Assembly: GCF_014651055.1 (NCBI RefSeq)
Contig: NZ_BMWD01000031.1
Location: 39,031-103,030, forward strand
Direction of reading: 5' to 3'
Length of the DNA stretch: 64,000 nt
From: Streptomyces fructofermentans
Lineage (GTDB): Bacteria > Actinomycetota > Actinomycetes > Streptomycetales > Streptomycetaceae
The notes under the pieces are model-generated. The model saw only the letters and a list, made by a program, of their open reading frames with translations, had not been told where the DNA came from and did no database searches. Made by a program: the position numbers and the translations under genes. Within the stretch, counting starts at the first letter, position 1, and every line of letters starts with the position of its first letter. Shown in pieces: positions 31,855 to 39,845 of this stretch.

Positions 31855-33267
31855 TCAGAGCGTCACCGGCGGCGCGATTCCCGCGATGCCCGCCGTGTAC
31901 AGCGCGTGGGCCGTCCGCAGGACGAGGTCGTCCCGGTGCCGGGCGGCCACGATCTGGAGCCCGACCGGCAGCCCGTCCCCGTCGACCCCCACGGGGACGG
32001 TCGCCGCGGGCTGCTGGGTCATGTTGAAGGGGTACGTGAACGGGGTCCACCCCGTCCACCTGCGATGACCCGACCCTCGCGGGACCTCGGCCCCGGCCTC
32101 GAAGGCGGTGACCGGGAGCGTCGGCGTCACCAGCACGTCGTAGGTCTCGTGGAAGCGCCCCATGCGCCGCCCCAGCTCCATGCGCACGTCCACGGCGGCC
32201 AGGTGGTCCAGCGCGCTGCAGCGGGCCCCGACGTCGCAGATCTCCCGCAGGCCGGGGTCCAGCAGCGCGCGCCCGCGCGGGCCGAGCCGCTGCGTGACCC
32301 GGGCCGCCCCGCCGAACCACAGCACGTGGAACGCCGCCACGGGGTCCGTGAAGTCCGGATCGGCCTCCTCGACGTACGCGCCGAGCGCCGCGAGCCCCTC
32401 GACCCCGCGCCGCACCGCCGCCGCGACCTGGGGCCGGACGGCCACCTGACCGCCCAGCGAGGCCGAGAACGCGACCCTCAACCCCCTTACCCCGCCGTCC
32501 AGTCCGTCGGTGAACGAGCCGGCGGCGGGACCGAGCGCCGACCAGTCCCGCGTGTCGGGCGCGCTGATCACGTCCATCATCAGCGCCGCGTCCGCCGCGT
32601 CGCGGGTCATCGGCCCGACGTGCGACAGCGTGCCGAACGCGCTCGCGGGATACAGCGGCACCCGCCCGTACGTGGGCTTCAGCGCGAAGATCCCGCAGAA
32701 CGCCGCGGGGATGCGGACGCTGCCGCCCCCGTCCGTGCCGAGCGACAGCGGTCCGGCACCCAGGGCCACCGCCGCCGCGCTGCCGCCGCTCGACCCGCCG
32801 GACGTCCGCGACAGGTCGTACGGATTGCGCGTGATCCCCGTCAGGGGCGAGTCCGTGACGCCCTTCCAGCCGAACTCGGGCGTCGTGGTCCGCCCCAGGA
32901 AGACGGCCCCGTGCTCGCGCAGCCGCGCCACCGAGGGCGCGTCCTCGTCCCAGCGCCCCTCCGCCGCGACCGTCCTGGAGCCGCGCAGGGTCGGTCCGCC
33001 CCGCATCAGCAGGATGTCCTTGACCGTGACCGGCACGCCGTCCAGCAGCCCCGCCGGCTCCCCGCGCCGCCAGCGCTCCGCCGACTCCGCGGCCTGCGCG
33101 AGTGCCTCCTCGGGGGAGAGCCGCACGAACGCGTTCACCGCGGCCCCGCCCTCCTCGGCGCGGCGCAACGCGGCCCGTGTCACCTCGACGGGGCTGAATT
33201 CGCCCTTGCGGTACCCCTCGACGAGTCGTACGGCGGTGAGTTCGGCCTGCTCGGTCAGCTCGGTCAT
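31855..33267 (-). CDS. Amidase-signature family amidase
   Basis: A 470-residue enzyme. The Ser-cisSer-Lys triad is visible: Lys83 in PVTVKDI, cis-Ser159 in SGGSSGGSAAA and nucleophile Ser183 in TDGGGSVRIPAAFCG, with the standard 24-residue spacing between the two serines. It hydrolyses an amide or cyclic imide/amide to a carboxylate and ammonia. It sits 18 bp after the D-2-hydroxyacid dehydrogenase stop, so both are likely transcribed together. Context (importer, two racemase-fold enzymes) suggests a dicarboxylic monoamide or a related N-compound as substrate. Confidence 0.92.
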   Translation of the reverse strand: MTELTEQAELTAVRLVEGYRKGEFSPVEVTRAALRRAEEGGAAVNAFVRLSPEEALAQAAESAERWRRGEPAGLLDGVPVTVKDILLMRGGPTLRGSRTVAAEGRWDEDAPSVARLREHGAVFLGRTTTPEFGWKGVTDSPLTGITRNPYDLSRTSGGSSGGSAAAVALGAGPLSLGTDGGGSVRIPAAFCGIFALKPTYGRVPLYPASAFGTLSHVGPMTRDAADAALMMDVISAPDTRDWSALGPAAGSFTDGLDGGVRGLRVAFSASLGGQVAVRPQVAAAVRRGVEGLAALGAYVEEADPDFTDPVAAFHVLWFGGAARVTQRLGPRGRALLDPGLREICDVGARCSALDHLAAVDVRMELGRRMGRFHETYDVLVTPTLPVTAFEAGAEVPRGSGHRRWTGWTPFTYPFNMTQQPAATVPVGVDGDGLPVGLQIVAARHRDDLVLRTAHALYTAGIAGIAPPVTL

Positions 33268-33285
33268 CCGCGCCTCCAGCGTGTG

Positions 33286-34260
33286 TCAGTGGCCAGGTAC
33301 GTATCCGCGCCGCTTGTCGACGACGTTCGGCAGCGGCCGACCCGCCAGCCACAGCTCGCACAACTCCACGAACTGGGCGCCGAGTTCGTCCCGCCAGCCC
33401 ACCGTGTCCCCGCTCATGTGCGGCGACACGACCAGTCCGGGCAGCTCCCACAACGGGCTGTCCCGGCCAAGCGGTTCGTGGTCGAAGACGTCGAGCGCCG
33501 CTCCGGCGATCCACCGGTTCGTCAGGGCCTGGGCGAGCGCCTCCTCGACCACGAGCTGCCCCCGTCCGACGTTCACGAAGCGCGCCGAGGGCTGCATCAG
33601 CCCGAACCGCCGCTCGTCGAACATGCCGCGGGTCGCGGGAGTCAGCGGTGCCGCGGACACCACCCAGTCGGCGCGGGCCATCAGCCGGTCGAGGTCCTCC
33701 GGGCCGTGCACCCCGGCCCGCGCCGAGCGCCCCACCAGGGCGGCCGTGACGCCGAGGGCCCGGAGCGTCCCCGCGATCGCGCGCCCGATCGGACCGGAGC
33801 CCACCACGCACGCGCGGGTGCCCGCCACCCGCTGCGACTCGCGGTGCCGCCACTCCCGGGCCCGCTGGAGCTCCCAACTGCGGTGCAGGTCCTTGGCCAT
33901 GGCGAGGACGAGCGCGGCCACGTACTCGGCGATCGGCCCTTCGAAGACACCGCGGGCGTTCGTCACCACGGTGTCCGAGGCGGCGAGTTCGGGGCACATC
34001 AGGTGGTCCACCCCGGCGCTCGCCGTGTGTACCCAGCGCGGCCGCGGCCCCTCGCCCGGCCAGGCCCGCGGCACCGCGCGCGACGCGAAGTCCCAGACCA
34101 GCAGCACGTCCGCGGCGGGCAGCAGTCCGGCGAGCGTCGCCTCGTCCGCGTACTCGATCCGCATGCGTCCGGTGAGCCTGCCGAGCCGGGGCGGCGGCTC
34201 GGCCCCCAGCACCAGCAGGGTCGTCCTCCCGGCCGGGTCCGGTGACGGGGGCGCGGACAT
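33286..34260 (-). CDS. D-2-hydroxyacid dehydrogenase (NAD-binding)
   Basis: A 324-residue protein of the D-isomer specific 2-hydroxyacid dehydrogenase family. A truncated N-terminal catalytic lobe is followed by the Rossmann motif VVGSGPIGRAIAG. Catalytic residues are Arg in VNVGRGQLV, Glu in LDVFDHEPL and His in VSPHMSGDT. It interconverts a 2-oxoacid and a D-2-hydroxyacid. The ATG at 34260 has no ribosome site and the frame is open 39 codons further upstream, so the start is uncertain. It is divergent from the racemase-fold genes and shares a ~195-bp regulatory gap. Confidence 0.88.
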   Translation of the reverse strand: MSAPPSPDPAGRTTLLVLGAEPPPRLGRLTGRMRIEYADEATLAGLLPAADVLLVWDFASRAVPRAWPGEGPRPRWVHTASAGVDHLMCPELAASDTVVTNARGVFEGPIAEYVAALVLAMAKDLHRSWELQRAREWRHRESQRVAGTRACVVGSGPIGRAIAGTLRALGVTAALVGRSARAGVHGPEDLDRLMARADWVVSAAPLTPATRGMFDERRFGLMQPSARFVNVGRGQLVVEEALAQALTNRWIAGAALDVFDHEPLGRDSPLWELPGLVVSPHMSGDTVGWRDELGAQFVELCELWLAGRPLPNVVDKRRGYVPGH

Positions 34261-34455
34261 CGGAGGGAAACCGTTTCGCAACGCGGGTCCGCTTCTCTGA
34301 GGGGGTCGCCAGGGCTTCCGGGGGGCGCGCACGGCTCCCGGAACTGTCTGAGATGCGCGGATTGACCACGCTCGCACCCGAACCTACCTTCGTCAACACG
34401 GCCGGACGTACGGTCCGTTGCCCCCTCCCTTCCCACAGTGAGGCCGGTGCCTGCC

Positions 34456-35244
34456 ATGGACGTCTCCTTCCTCGGTGGACCGCACCCGCAGCGCGGTGTC
34501 GGCGTCGTCGCCCCGTTCGACTTCGCCCTCGACCGCGAGCTGTGGCGCTGGGTGCCCGACGAGGTCTCCCTGCACCTCACCCGCACCCCGTTCGTCCCCG
34601 TGGAGGTGAGCCTCGACCTGGCACGGCTGGTCAGCGAGCACGAGACGCTCCGCGAGGCGGTGCGCGCGCTGAACGCCGTGGAGCCGGAGGTCGTCGCCTA
34701 CGCCTGCACCTCCGGCAGCTTCGTCGGCGGCATCCCGGGCGAACGCGCGATGTGCGAGGCGATGACCCGGGCCGGGGCGGTGCCCTCCCTGACCACCTCG
34801 GGCGCCCTCCTCCGGGCGCTGGAGGAACTGGGAGTCCGCCGGATCGCCCTGGTGACGCCGTACACCGTCTCGGTCACCCGGGCCCTGGAGGACTACCTCG
34901 CCGGTGCCGGTGTCACGGTCACCGGCCGCGCCCACATGGGCCTGACCCGGCACATCTGGAAAGTCCCCTACCGCAATGTCGTGGACATGGCCCGAGGTGC
35001 GGTACGGGGCAGTGCCGGAGCCCTCTTCATCAGCTGCACCAACCTTCCGACCTACGACGTCATACCCCAGCTGGAGGCCGAGCTGCGCATCCCGGTGATC
35101 TCGGCCAACCAGGTGACGATGTGGGCGGCCCTGCGCCATCTGGGTACTCGGGCTGTAGGGCCGTACCAGGCGCTGATCGACGCGTCGGCGCGACAGCGGC
35201 CCGTACCGCCGGCACTGCCGGAAGAACAGGAAGGTTGGGCATGA
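34456..35244 (+). CDS. Maleate cis-trans isomerase/Asp-Glu racemase-fold enzyme (two-Cys)
   Basis: A 262-residue protein. Both catalytic cysteines of the superfamily are present: Cys84 in YACTSGSFVGG and Cys194 in FISCTNLPTYD. The pattern fits EutA/maleate isomerase (maleate to fumarate) or a hydantoin/aspartate racemase-like activity. It is followed by a second family member with a 4-bp ATGA overlap. GTGAGG lies about 11 nt upstream of the ATG; a GTG at 34438 is an alternative. Maleate isomerase would fit an upstream amidase releasing maleate from maleamate, but this is inference. Confidence 0.85.
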   Translation: MDVSFLGGPHPQRGVGVVAPFDFALDRELWRWVPDEVSLHLTRTPFVPVEVSLDLARLVSEHETLREAVRALNAVEPEVVAYACTSGSFVGGIPGERAMCEAMTRAGAVPSLTTSGALLRALEELGVRRIALVTPYTVSVTRALEDYLAGAGVTVTGRAHMGLTRHIWKVPYRNVVDMARGAVRGSAGALFISCTNLPTYDVIPQLEAELRIPVISANQVTMWAALRHLGTRAVGPYQALIDASARQRPVPPALPEEQEGWA

Positions 35245-35972
35245 CCGCTCTCGGATTCCTCTACCCGGGCCACTCGGCCGAGGACGACTACCCGCGCATC
35301 GAGCAGCTCCTGGGCAGCGACATCCGCCTCCAGGTCGTCCACACGGACATCGGCGAGGACGCCCACCGCGTGGACGCGCTGGTGGAGATGGGTTCGCCCG
35401 ACCGGCTGGCCGCCGGGGTCGGGGAGCTGCGGCTGGCCGGCGCGGAGGCGGTGGTCTGGGCCTGCACGAGCGGCAGTTTCGTACACGGGTGGCAGGGCGC
35501 CCACGACCAGGTCCGCGCCCTGGCCACGGCGGCGGGCCTGCCCGCCTCGTCCACGTCGTTCGCCTTCACCCACGCCCTGCGCGAGCTGGGCGCCCGGCGG
35601 GTCGCCGTCGCCGCCACCTACCCGGAGGACATCGCGGCCCTCTTCGCCGCGTTCCTGCGGGACGCGGGCGCGGAGGTGCTCTCCGTGCGCGGCTCGGGCA
35701 TCGTCACGGCCGCGGAGGCCGGCACATGGGGTGAGGAGCAGGTGCTGGCCCTGGCGCGCGAGGGCGACCACCCCGAGGCGGAGGTCGTCCTGCTGCCCGA
35801 CACCGCGCTCCACACCGCCTCCCACGTACCGGCCCTGGAGAAGGAGCTGGGCAAGCCGGTCCTCACGGCGAACCAGGTCACCGTCTGGGAGGCGCTGCGC
35901 CTGACCGACCGCAGGGTGAACGCCCCGGAGCTGGGGGCGCTCTTCACCAAGGAGCCGATCGTGCAGGTCTGA
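35241..35972 (+). CDS. Asp/Glu racemase-fold enzyme lacking the second cysteine
   Basis: A 243-residue paralogue of the preceding protein. The first catalytic Cys is kept (Cys75 in WACTSGSFVHG), but the second-Cys loop reads LLPDTALHTASH, with Asp187 where the partner has Cys. One-cysteine members of the superfamily are known as arylmalonate decarboxylases, although those keep the other cysteine. So a decarboxylase, an isomerase with altered chemistry, or a non-catalytic partner subunit are all possible. The ATGA overlap with the upstream gene indicates coupled, perhaps stoichiometric, translation. Confidence 0.82.
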   Translation: MTALGFLYPGHSAEDDYPRIEQLLGSDIRLQVVHTDIGEDAHRVDALVEMGSPDRLAAGVGELRLAGAEAVVWACTSGSFVHGWQGAHDQVRALATAAGLPASSTSFAFTHALRELGARRVAVAATYPEDIAALFAAFLRDAGAEVLSVRGSGIVTAAEAGTWGEEQVLALAREGDHPEAEVVLLPDTALHTASHVPALEKELGKPVLTANQVTVWEALRLTDRRVNAPELGALFTKEPIVQV

Positions 35973-36065
35973 GCGCCGCCGCCCGGGCCCGCGACCGGGA
36001 ACAAACGGAGTCGACCTCCTGTTAGTACGGGGCGGAGAGAACGACGTACGAAACAGGAGGCCCCC

Positions 36066-37193
36066 GTGGCGCCAGCGGACCACACGCCCGACGACATCCG
36101 AGGCACGGCGCGGGGCACGGCCCCGGTGCCGCTGTCCGTCCTGGACCTGGCGACCGTCGGCGCGGGCCGCACCGCGTCCGACGCGCTGCGGACGGGCGTC
36201 GAGCTGTCCCGGCTCGCGGAGGACCGCGGATTCCACCGCTACTGGGTCGCGGAGCACCACTCCATGCCGGGCGTGGCCTCGTCGTCCCCCGCCGTGATCC
36301 TCGCCCACATCGCCGCCCACACGACCCGGGTCCGCCTCGGCTCGGGCGGCGTCATGCTCCCGAACCACGCGCCGCTGGTCATCGCGGAGCAGTTCGGCAC
36401 CCTGGAGGCACTGGCCCCGGGCCGCGTCGACCTCGGCCTCGGCCGGGCCCCGGGCACGGACGGCGCCACGGCCGCGGCCCTGCGCCGCACGGACCGCCTG
36501 AACGAGGGGGCGGACGACTTCCCCCAGCAGCTCGCGGAACTCACCCGCTTCCTCGACGACGACTTCCCGGACGGGCACCCGTACGCCCGCATCCACGCCG
36601 TCCCCGGGCCGGTGCAGGCCACCGCCCCCGGCGGCGTGCAGTCCCGGCACCGCCCGCCCGTCTGGCTGCTCGGCTCCTCCGGCTTCAGCGCCCGGCTCGC
36701 GGGCTCGCTCGGCCTGCCCTTCGCCTTCGCGCACCACTTCTCGGCCCACAACACGATTCCGGCGCTGGACCTCTACCGGGAGTCCTTCCGGCCCTCCGAG
36801 GTCCTGGACGCCCCTTACGCGCTCATCGGCGTGGCAGCCCTCGCGGCCGACGACGAGAGGGAGGCCCGCCGGCAGATCATGGCGGGCGCGCTGAGCATGG
36901 TCCGCCTGCGCACGGGCCGCCCCGGCCTCGTCCCCACCCCGGAGGAGGCGGAGGCGTACGAGTTCAGCCCGATGGAGCGGGAGTTCGTCGACTCCTGGAA
37001 CAAGAACGTCGTCCACGGCACCGCGGACGAGGTCCGCGCCGGTCTGGACGACCTGCACAAGCGCACCGGAGCCGACGAGCTGATGCTCACGGCCAACGCG
37101 CACAGCGGGGAGGTGCGCCTGCGCTCGTACGAACTGATCGCGGACGCCTACGGACTGCCGACGGGGGCGGCCGACGCCGCCGACGCCGTCTGA
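36066..37193 (+). CDS. Luciferase-like flavin monooxygenase (LLM family)
   Basis: A 375-residue TIM-barrel oxidoreductase of the MsnO8/YhbW-like LLM subgroup. Landmarks are PLSVLDLATVGAG, GFHRYWVAEHHSMPGVASSSP, RVRLGSGGVMLPNHAPLVIAEQF, LEALAPGRVDLGLGRAPG and VWLLGSSGFSARLAG. It probably uses FMNH2 or F420. GTG start 7 nt after AGGAGG. No functional tie to the upstream racemase-fold genes is obvious, but it may belong to the same island. Confidence 0.88.
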   Translation: MAPADHTPDDIRGTARGTAPVPLSVLDLATVGAGRTASDALRTGVELSRLAEDRGFHRYWVAEHHSMPGVASSSPAVILAHIAAHTTRVRLGSGGVMLPNHAPLVIAEQFGTLEALAPGRVDLGLGRAPGTDGATAAALRRTDRLNEGADDFPQQLAELTRFLDDDFPDGHPYARIHAVPGPVQATAPGGVQSRHRPPVWLLGSSGFSARLAGSLGLPFAFAHHFSAHNTIPALDLYRESFRPSEVLDAPYALIGVAALAADDEREARRQIMAGALSMVRLRTGRPGLVPTPEEAEAYEFSPMEREFVDSWNKNVVHGTADEVRAGLDDLHKRTGADELMLTANAHSGEVRLRSYELIADAYGLPTGAADAADAV

Positions 37194-37210
37194 CCGGCCG
37201 GCACGGCGGG

Positions 37211-37241
37211 GCCCGCCGCGGGCTCCGGGGTCCCGGCGGGC
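37211..37241. terminator. Hairpin between convergent genes
   Basis: 8-bp stem GCCCGCCG/CGGCGGGC (37211-37218 with 37234-37241), between the LLM stop (37193) and the c-di-GMP gene stop (37261). Confidence 0.5.
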
Positions 37242-37260
37242 GGACGCCCGGCGCGGGTGC

Positions 37261-39450
37261 TCAGGTCCGGGCGCAGGCGGAGCGCAGCAGCGCGGAGATG
37301 CGGTCCGGCGTCACCGGCCGGGAGTACAGCCACCCCTGGCCGGTGTCGCAGCCGATGCGGCGCAGGCGGGAGGCCTGTCCGGCCGTCTCCACGCACTCCG
37401 CGGTGACCGTCAGGCCCAGCCGGTGGGCGAGCTGGATCATCGCCTCGACGACGACCTCGTCGGCCGGGTTGGAACGGGCGTCGGCACCCGCTCCGTTCTC
37501 GGCGCTCTCGAACTGGAAGCCGCGCACGAACGAACCGTCCAGCTTCAGCACCGAGACCGGCAGCCGGCTCAGGTAGGCGAGGTTCGAGTAGCCCGTGCCG
37601 AAGTCGTCGATGGCGATGCGCACGCCCATGTCGCTGAGGGCCTGGAGGGTCTGGAGCGGCCGGCCCGCCGAGCCCATCACGGCGGACTCGGTCAGCTCCA
37701 GCTGGAGCAGGTGCGGGGCCAGCCCGGTCTCCGCGAGCGTCGCCGCCACGTCGGCGACCAGGTCGGAGTCCCAGACCTGGCGCACGGCCACGTTCACGCT
37801 GACGAAGATCGGCTCGGCGTCCGGGTGGTCCAGCTGCCAGCGGCGGGCCTGCCGGCAGGCGGTGGCCAGGACCCAGCGGCCGAGCTGAACGATCGAGCCG
37901 TCCTCCTCGGCGAGTCCGATGAACCGATTCGGCGTCAGGGTGCCGAACTGGGGGTGGTTCCAGCGCACCAGTGCCTCGACCCCGCTCACCCCGCCGTCCT
38001 CCATGCACACCAGCGGCTGGTACTCCAGGGCGAACTCGCCGCGTTCGACGGCTGGCCGCAGCGTGGAGGACAGGGCCTGGCGGGTGATGCGATGGGCGTT
38101 GCGCTCCGGGTCGAACAGGGTCCAGCGGGACTTCCCGTCGGCCTTCGCCCAGTACAGCGTGGTGTCGGCGGCCTGCATCAGCCCCGTCGCGGTGGTCCCG
38201 GCGGCGCGCCGCTCGACCACTCCGATCGACGCCGACACGGACAGCCGCTGCCCGGACAGGTCGAAGGGCGCCTGAAGGGCCTCCAGTACGGATTCGGCCA
38301 GCTCCGCGAGCTGTTCCGTGCCCGTCGACTCCTCGACCAGCACGGCGAACTCGTCGCCGCCGAGCCGCGCGACCAGCGGGGTGACCGTCCTCCCGAAGCC
38401 CGCCTCGTTGGCGCAGCGCCTCAGCCGCTCGGCGACGGCGGCGAGCAGCCGGTCGCCGACGCGGTGGCCGAGCGTGTCGTTGACGGCCTTGAACCCGTCG
38501 AGGTCCAGATAGCACAGGCCGATCCGGCCGGTCCCGGACTCCGCGTTCGCCTCGGCCTCCAGCGCGGCCGACAGCCGCTCGAAGAACAGGGTGCGGTTGG
38601 GCAGCCGGGTGACCGGGTCGTGCATCTGCAAGTGCCGCAGCCGCGCCTGCAGTTCGCGGCGCGCGCTGATGTCGGACACGGAGAGCAGCACCGCCCGCTC
38701 CTCCTCGGGCAGCGGACCGACCGTCACCTGGGCCCAGAGGGAGTGGCCTTCGGGGTGCTTGAGGCGGCGGGTGCAGCGCAGTCTCGCCTGGCGGCCCCGG
38801 AGCACTTCGCGGTACGCGTGCCAGGTGCGGGCGTCCGACCCGAGGTCCAGCAGGTCGGCAGCGGGCCGCCCGGTGAGTGCGGCGGGTTCGGTGCCGAGCA
38901 GCGCGGCCATCGTGTCGTTGGCCGTGACCACCCGGCCCTCCCGGTCCACCACGGCCATCGCCAGCGGGGCGGCGGCGAAAATGGCGCGGAACGTACGGGT
39001 GCCGGCCCCGGCAGGCCCCTCGGCCCCGGGCGCGTCGTCCGTCCCGCTCGTGTCCCCGTGCACGCCGGCGCTCCCCGGGGAGGCCGCGCTCCCGTTCACG
39101 GAGGTGCTCCCGTCGACGGGCGCGCTCCCGTTCGGGACCGTGTCCCCGTTCGGGACCGTGTCCCCGTTCGGGGCGGCGGCGCCGTTCACGGGCACGCCCC
39201 GGGTTCCGGATGACAGCGGGAACAGGGTGGCCGGGACGTCGGGGGCGAGCAGCGCCGGAAGGCCCGCCGCGAGTTCGGCGGGGAACCCGGCCGCGAGGTC
39301 GACAGGGGGTTCGACCAGGGACTCCAGGTGGGGAGCCCGTTCCTCGTGAGGGGGGTTCCCGGCCCGGGGAGGGGTCGGTGCGTGACTCTCTGTGAGGGCC
39401 GGCCGGACGAGATCTGTCGCGGGCGCCGGCCCATCGGACGTTCCGCTCAC
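37261..39450 (-). CDS. cdgA: PAS-GGDEF-EAL cyclic-di-GMP protein (CdgA-like)
   Basis: A 729-residue cytosolic protein. The N-terminal ~150 residues are disordered and carry short repeats (PNGDTVPNGDTVPNGS). A PAS domain follows at about 153-265 and a GGDEF domain at about 275-440, with LYCDLDGFK-like YLDLDGFKAVND and an intact ARLGGDEFAVL. The EAL domain is at about 455-715, with GVEALVRW, LELTESAVM, IDDFGTGYSNLAYL and VKLDGSF-like LKLDGSFV. Both active sites look functional, so it may make and degrade c-di-GMP. From memory the S. coelicolor counterpart in this region, CdgA, is a BldD target linked to development. Confidence 0.88.
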   Translation of the reverse strand: MSGTSDGPAPATDLVRPALTESHAPTPPRAGNPPHEERAPHLESLVEPPVDLAAGFPAELAAGLPALLAPDVPATLFPLSSGTRGVPVNGAAAPNGDTVPNGDTVPNGSAPVDGSTSVNGSAASPGSAGVHGDTSGTDDAPGAEGPAGAGTRTFRAIFAAAPLAMAVVDREGRVVTANDTMAALLGTEPAALTGRPAADLLDLGSDARTWHAYREVLRGRQARLRCTRRLKHPEGHSLWAQVTVGPLPEEERAVLLSVSDISARRELQARLRHLQMHDPVTRLPNRTLFFERLSAALEAEANAESGTGRIGLCYLDLDGFKAVNDTLGHRVGDRLLAAVAERLRRCANEAGFGRTVTPLVARLGGDEFAVLVEESTGTEQLAELAESVLEALQAPFDLSGQRLSVSASIGVVERRAAGTTATGLMQAADTTLYWAKADGKSRWTLFDPERNAHRITRQALSSTLRPAVERGEFALEYQPLVCMEDGGVSGVEALVRWNHPQFGTLTPNRFIGLAEEDGSIVQLGRWVLATACRQARRWQLDHPDAEPIFVSVNVAVRQVWDSDLVADVAATLAETGLAPHLLQLELTESAVMGSAGRPLQTLQALSDMGVRIAIDDFGTGYSNLAYLSRLPVSVLKLDGSFVRGFQFESAENGAGADARSNPADEVVVEAMIQLAHRLGLTVTAECVETAGQASRLRRIGCDTGQGWLYSRPVTPDRISALLRSACART

Positions 39451-39683
39451 CGTTCGCTCCCGCTGTGCACTCGTTCGTCGTACAGGTCTCGTCGGGGGTC
39501 GGCCGGTGGTGGACGGCCGCTCCAGCCGTGTCCGCGCAGGAAAGTGTGCCGATCATAGAGGCTGGCCGTAGGGCCTTCCAGCTACTGCCCAGTGTCCCGG
39601 ATGAACGCCCTTCTGTGACAGATCGTTTCTGCCCGCACCTGGACGGGTTCCTTCTCGACCCGATCGCTTGTGACGTTCCGTGA
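39383..39683. promoter_or_regulatory. Two BldD-box-like sequences around the cdgA start
   Basis: 39671-39683 reads, on the minus strand, TCACGGAACGTCA, and 39383-39395 reads TCACAGAGAGTCA. Both keep the TnAC...GTnA arms of the BldD palindrome with one or two central mismatches. The first is 221 bp upstream of the GTG; the second lies just inside the gene. Confidence 0.3.
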
Positions 39684-39845
39684 GTGCTCGGGGTGTCGGC
39701 GTGCCCCGACACCCTCTTCGTACCCACCCCGAGTCTCGGTCGGATGTCGGCCTCCTCACTCCTTTGGATCAGATAAACAGCGCTTATATGACTAAACCGG
39801 CACATGCTGGGTGCGGTATCCCGAATTCCGCACCCGGAGGTCGAC
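39451..39845. other. 395-bp divergent promoter region, cdgA / M6 protease
   Basis: Contains a BldD-like box (39671-39683) and an AT-rich patch with TTGGAT (39764) and TATATG (39785) that could serve the protease gene. No gene seen. Confidence 0.45.

Noticed and set aside
31598..34399. Long minus-strand open frame over the amidase and dehydrogenase genes
   Set aside because: Different frame from both enzymes and of low complexity; the amidase and dehydrogenase frames carry all catalytic motifs.
37196..37260. Transposon or IS remnants in the convergent gaps
   Set aside because: No transposase fragments, terminal inverted repeats or target duplications seen anywhere in the window; the only mobile-element sign is the tRNA fragment at the right edge.
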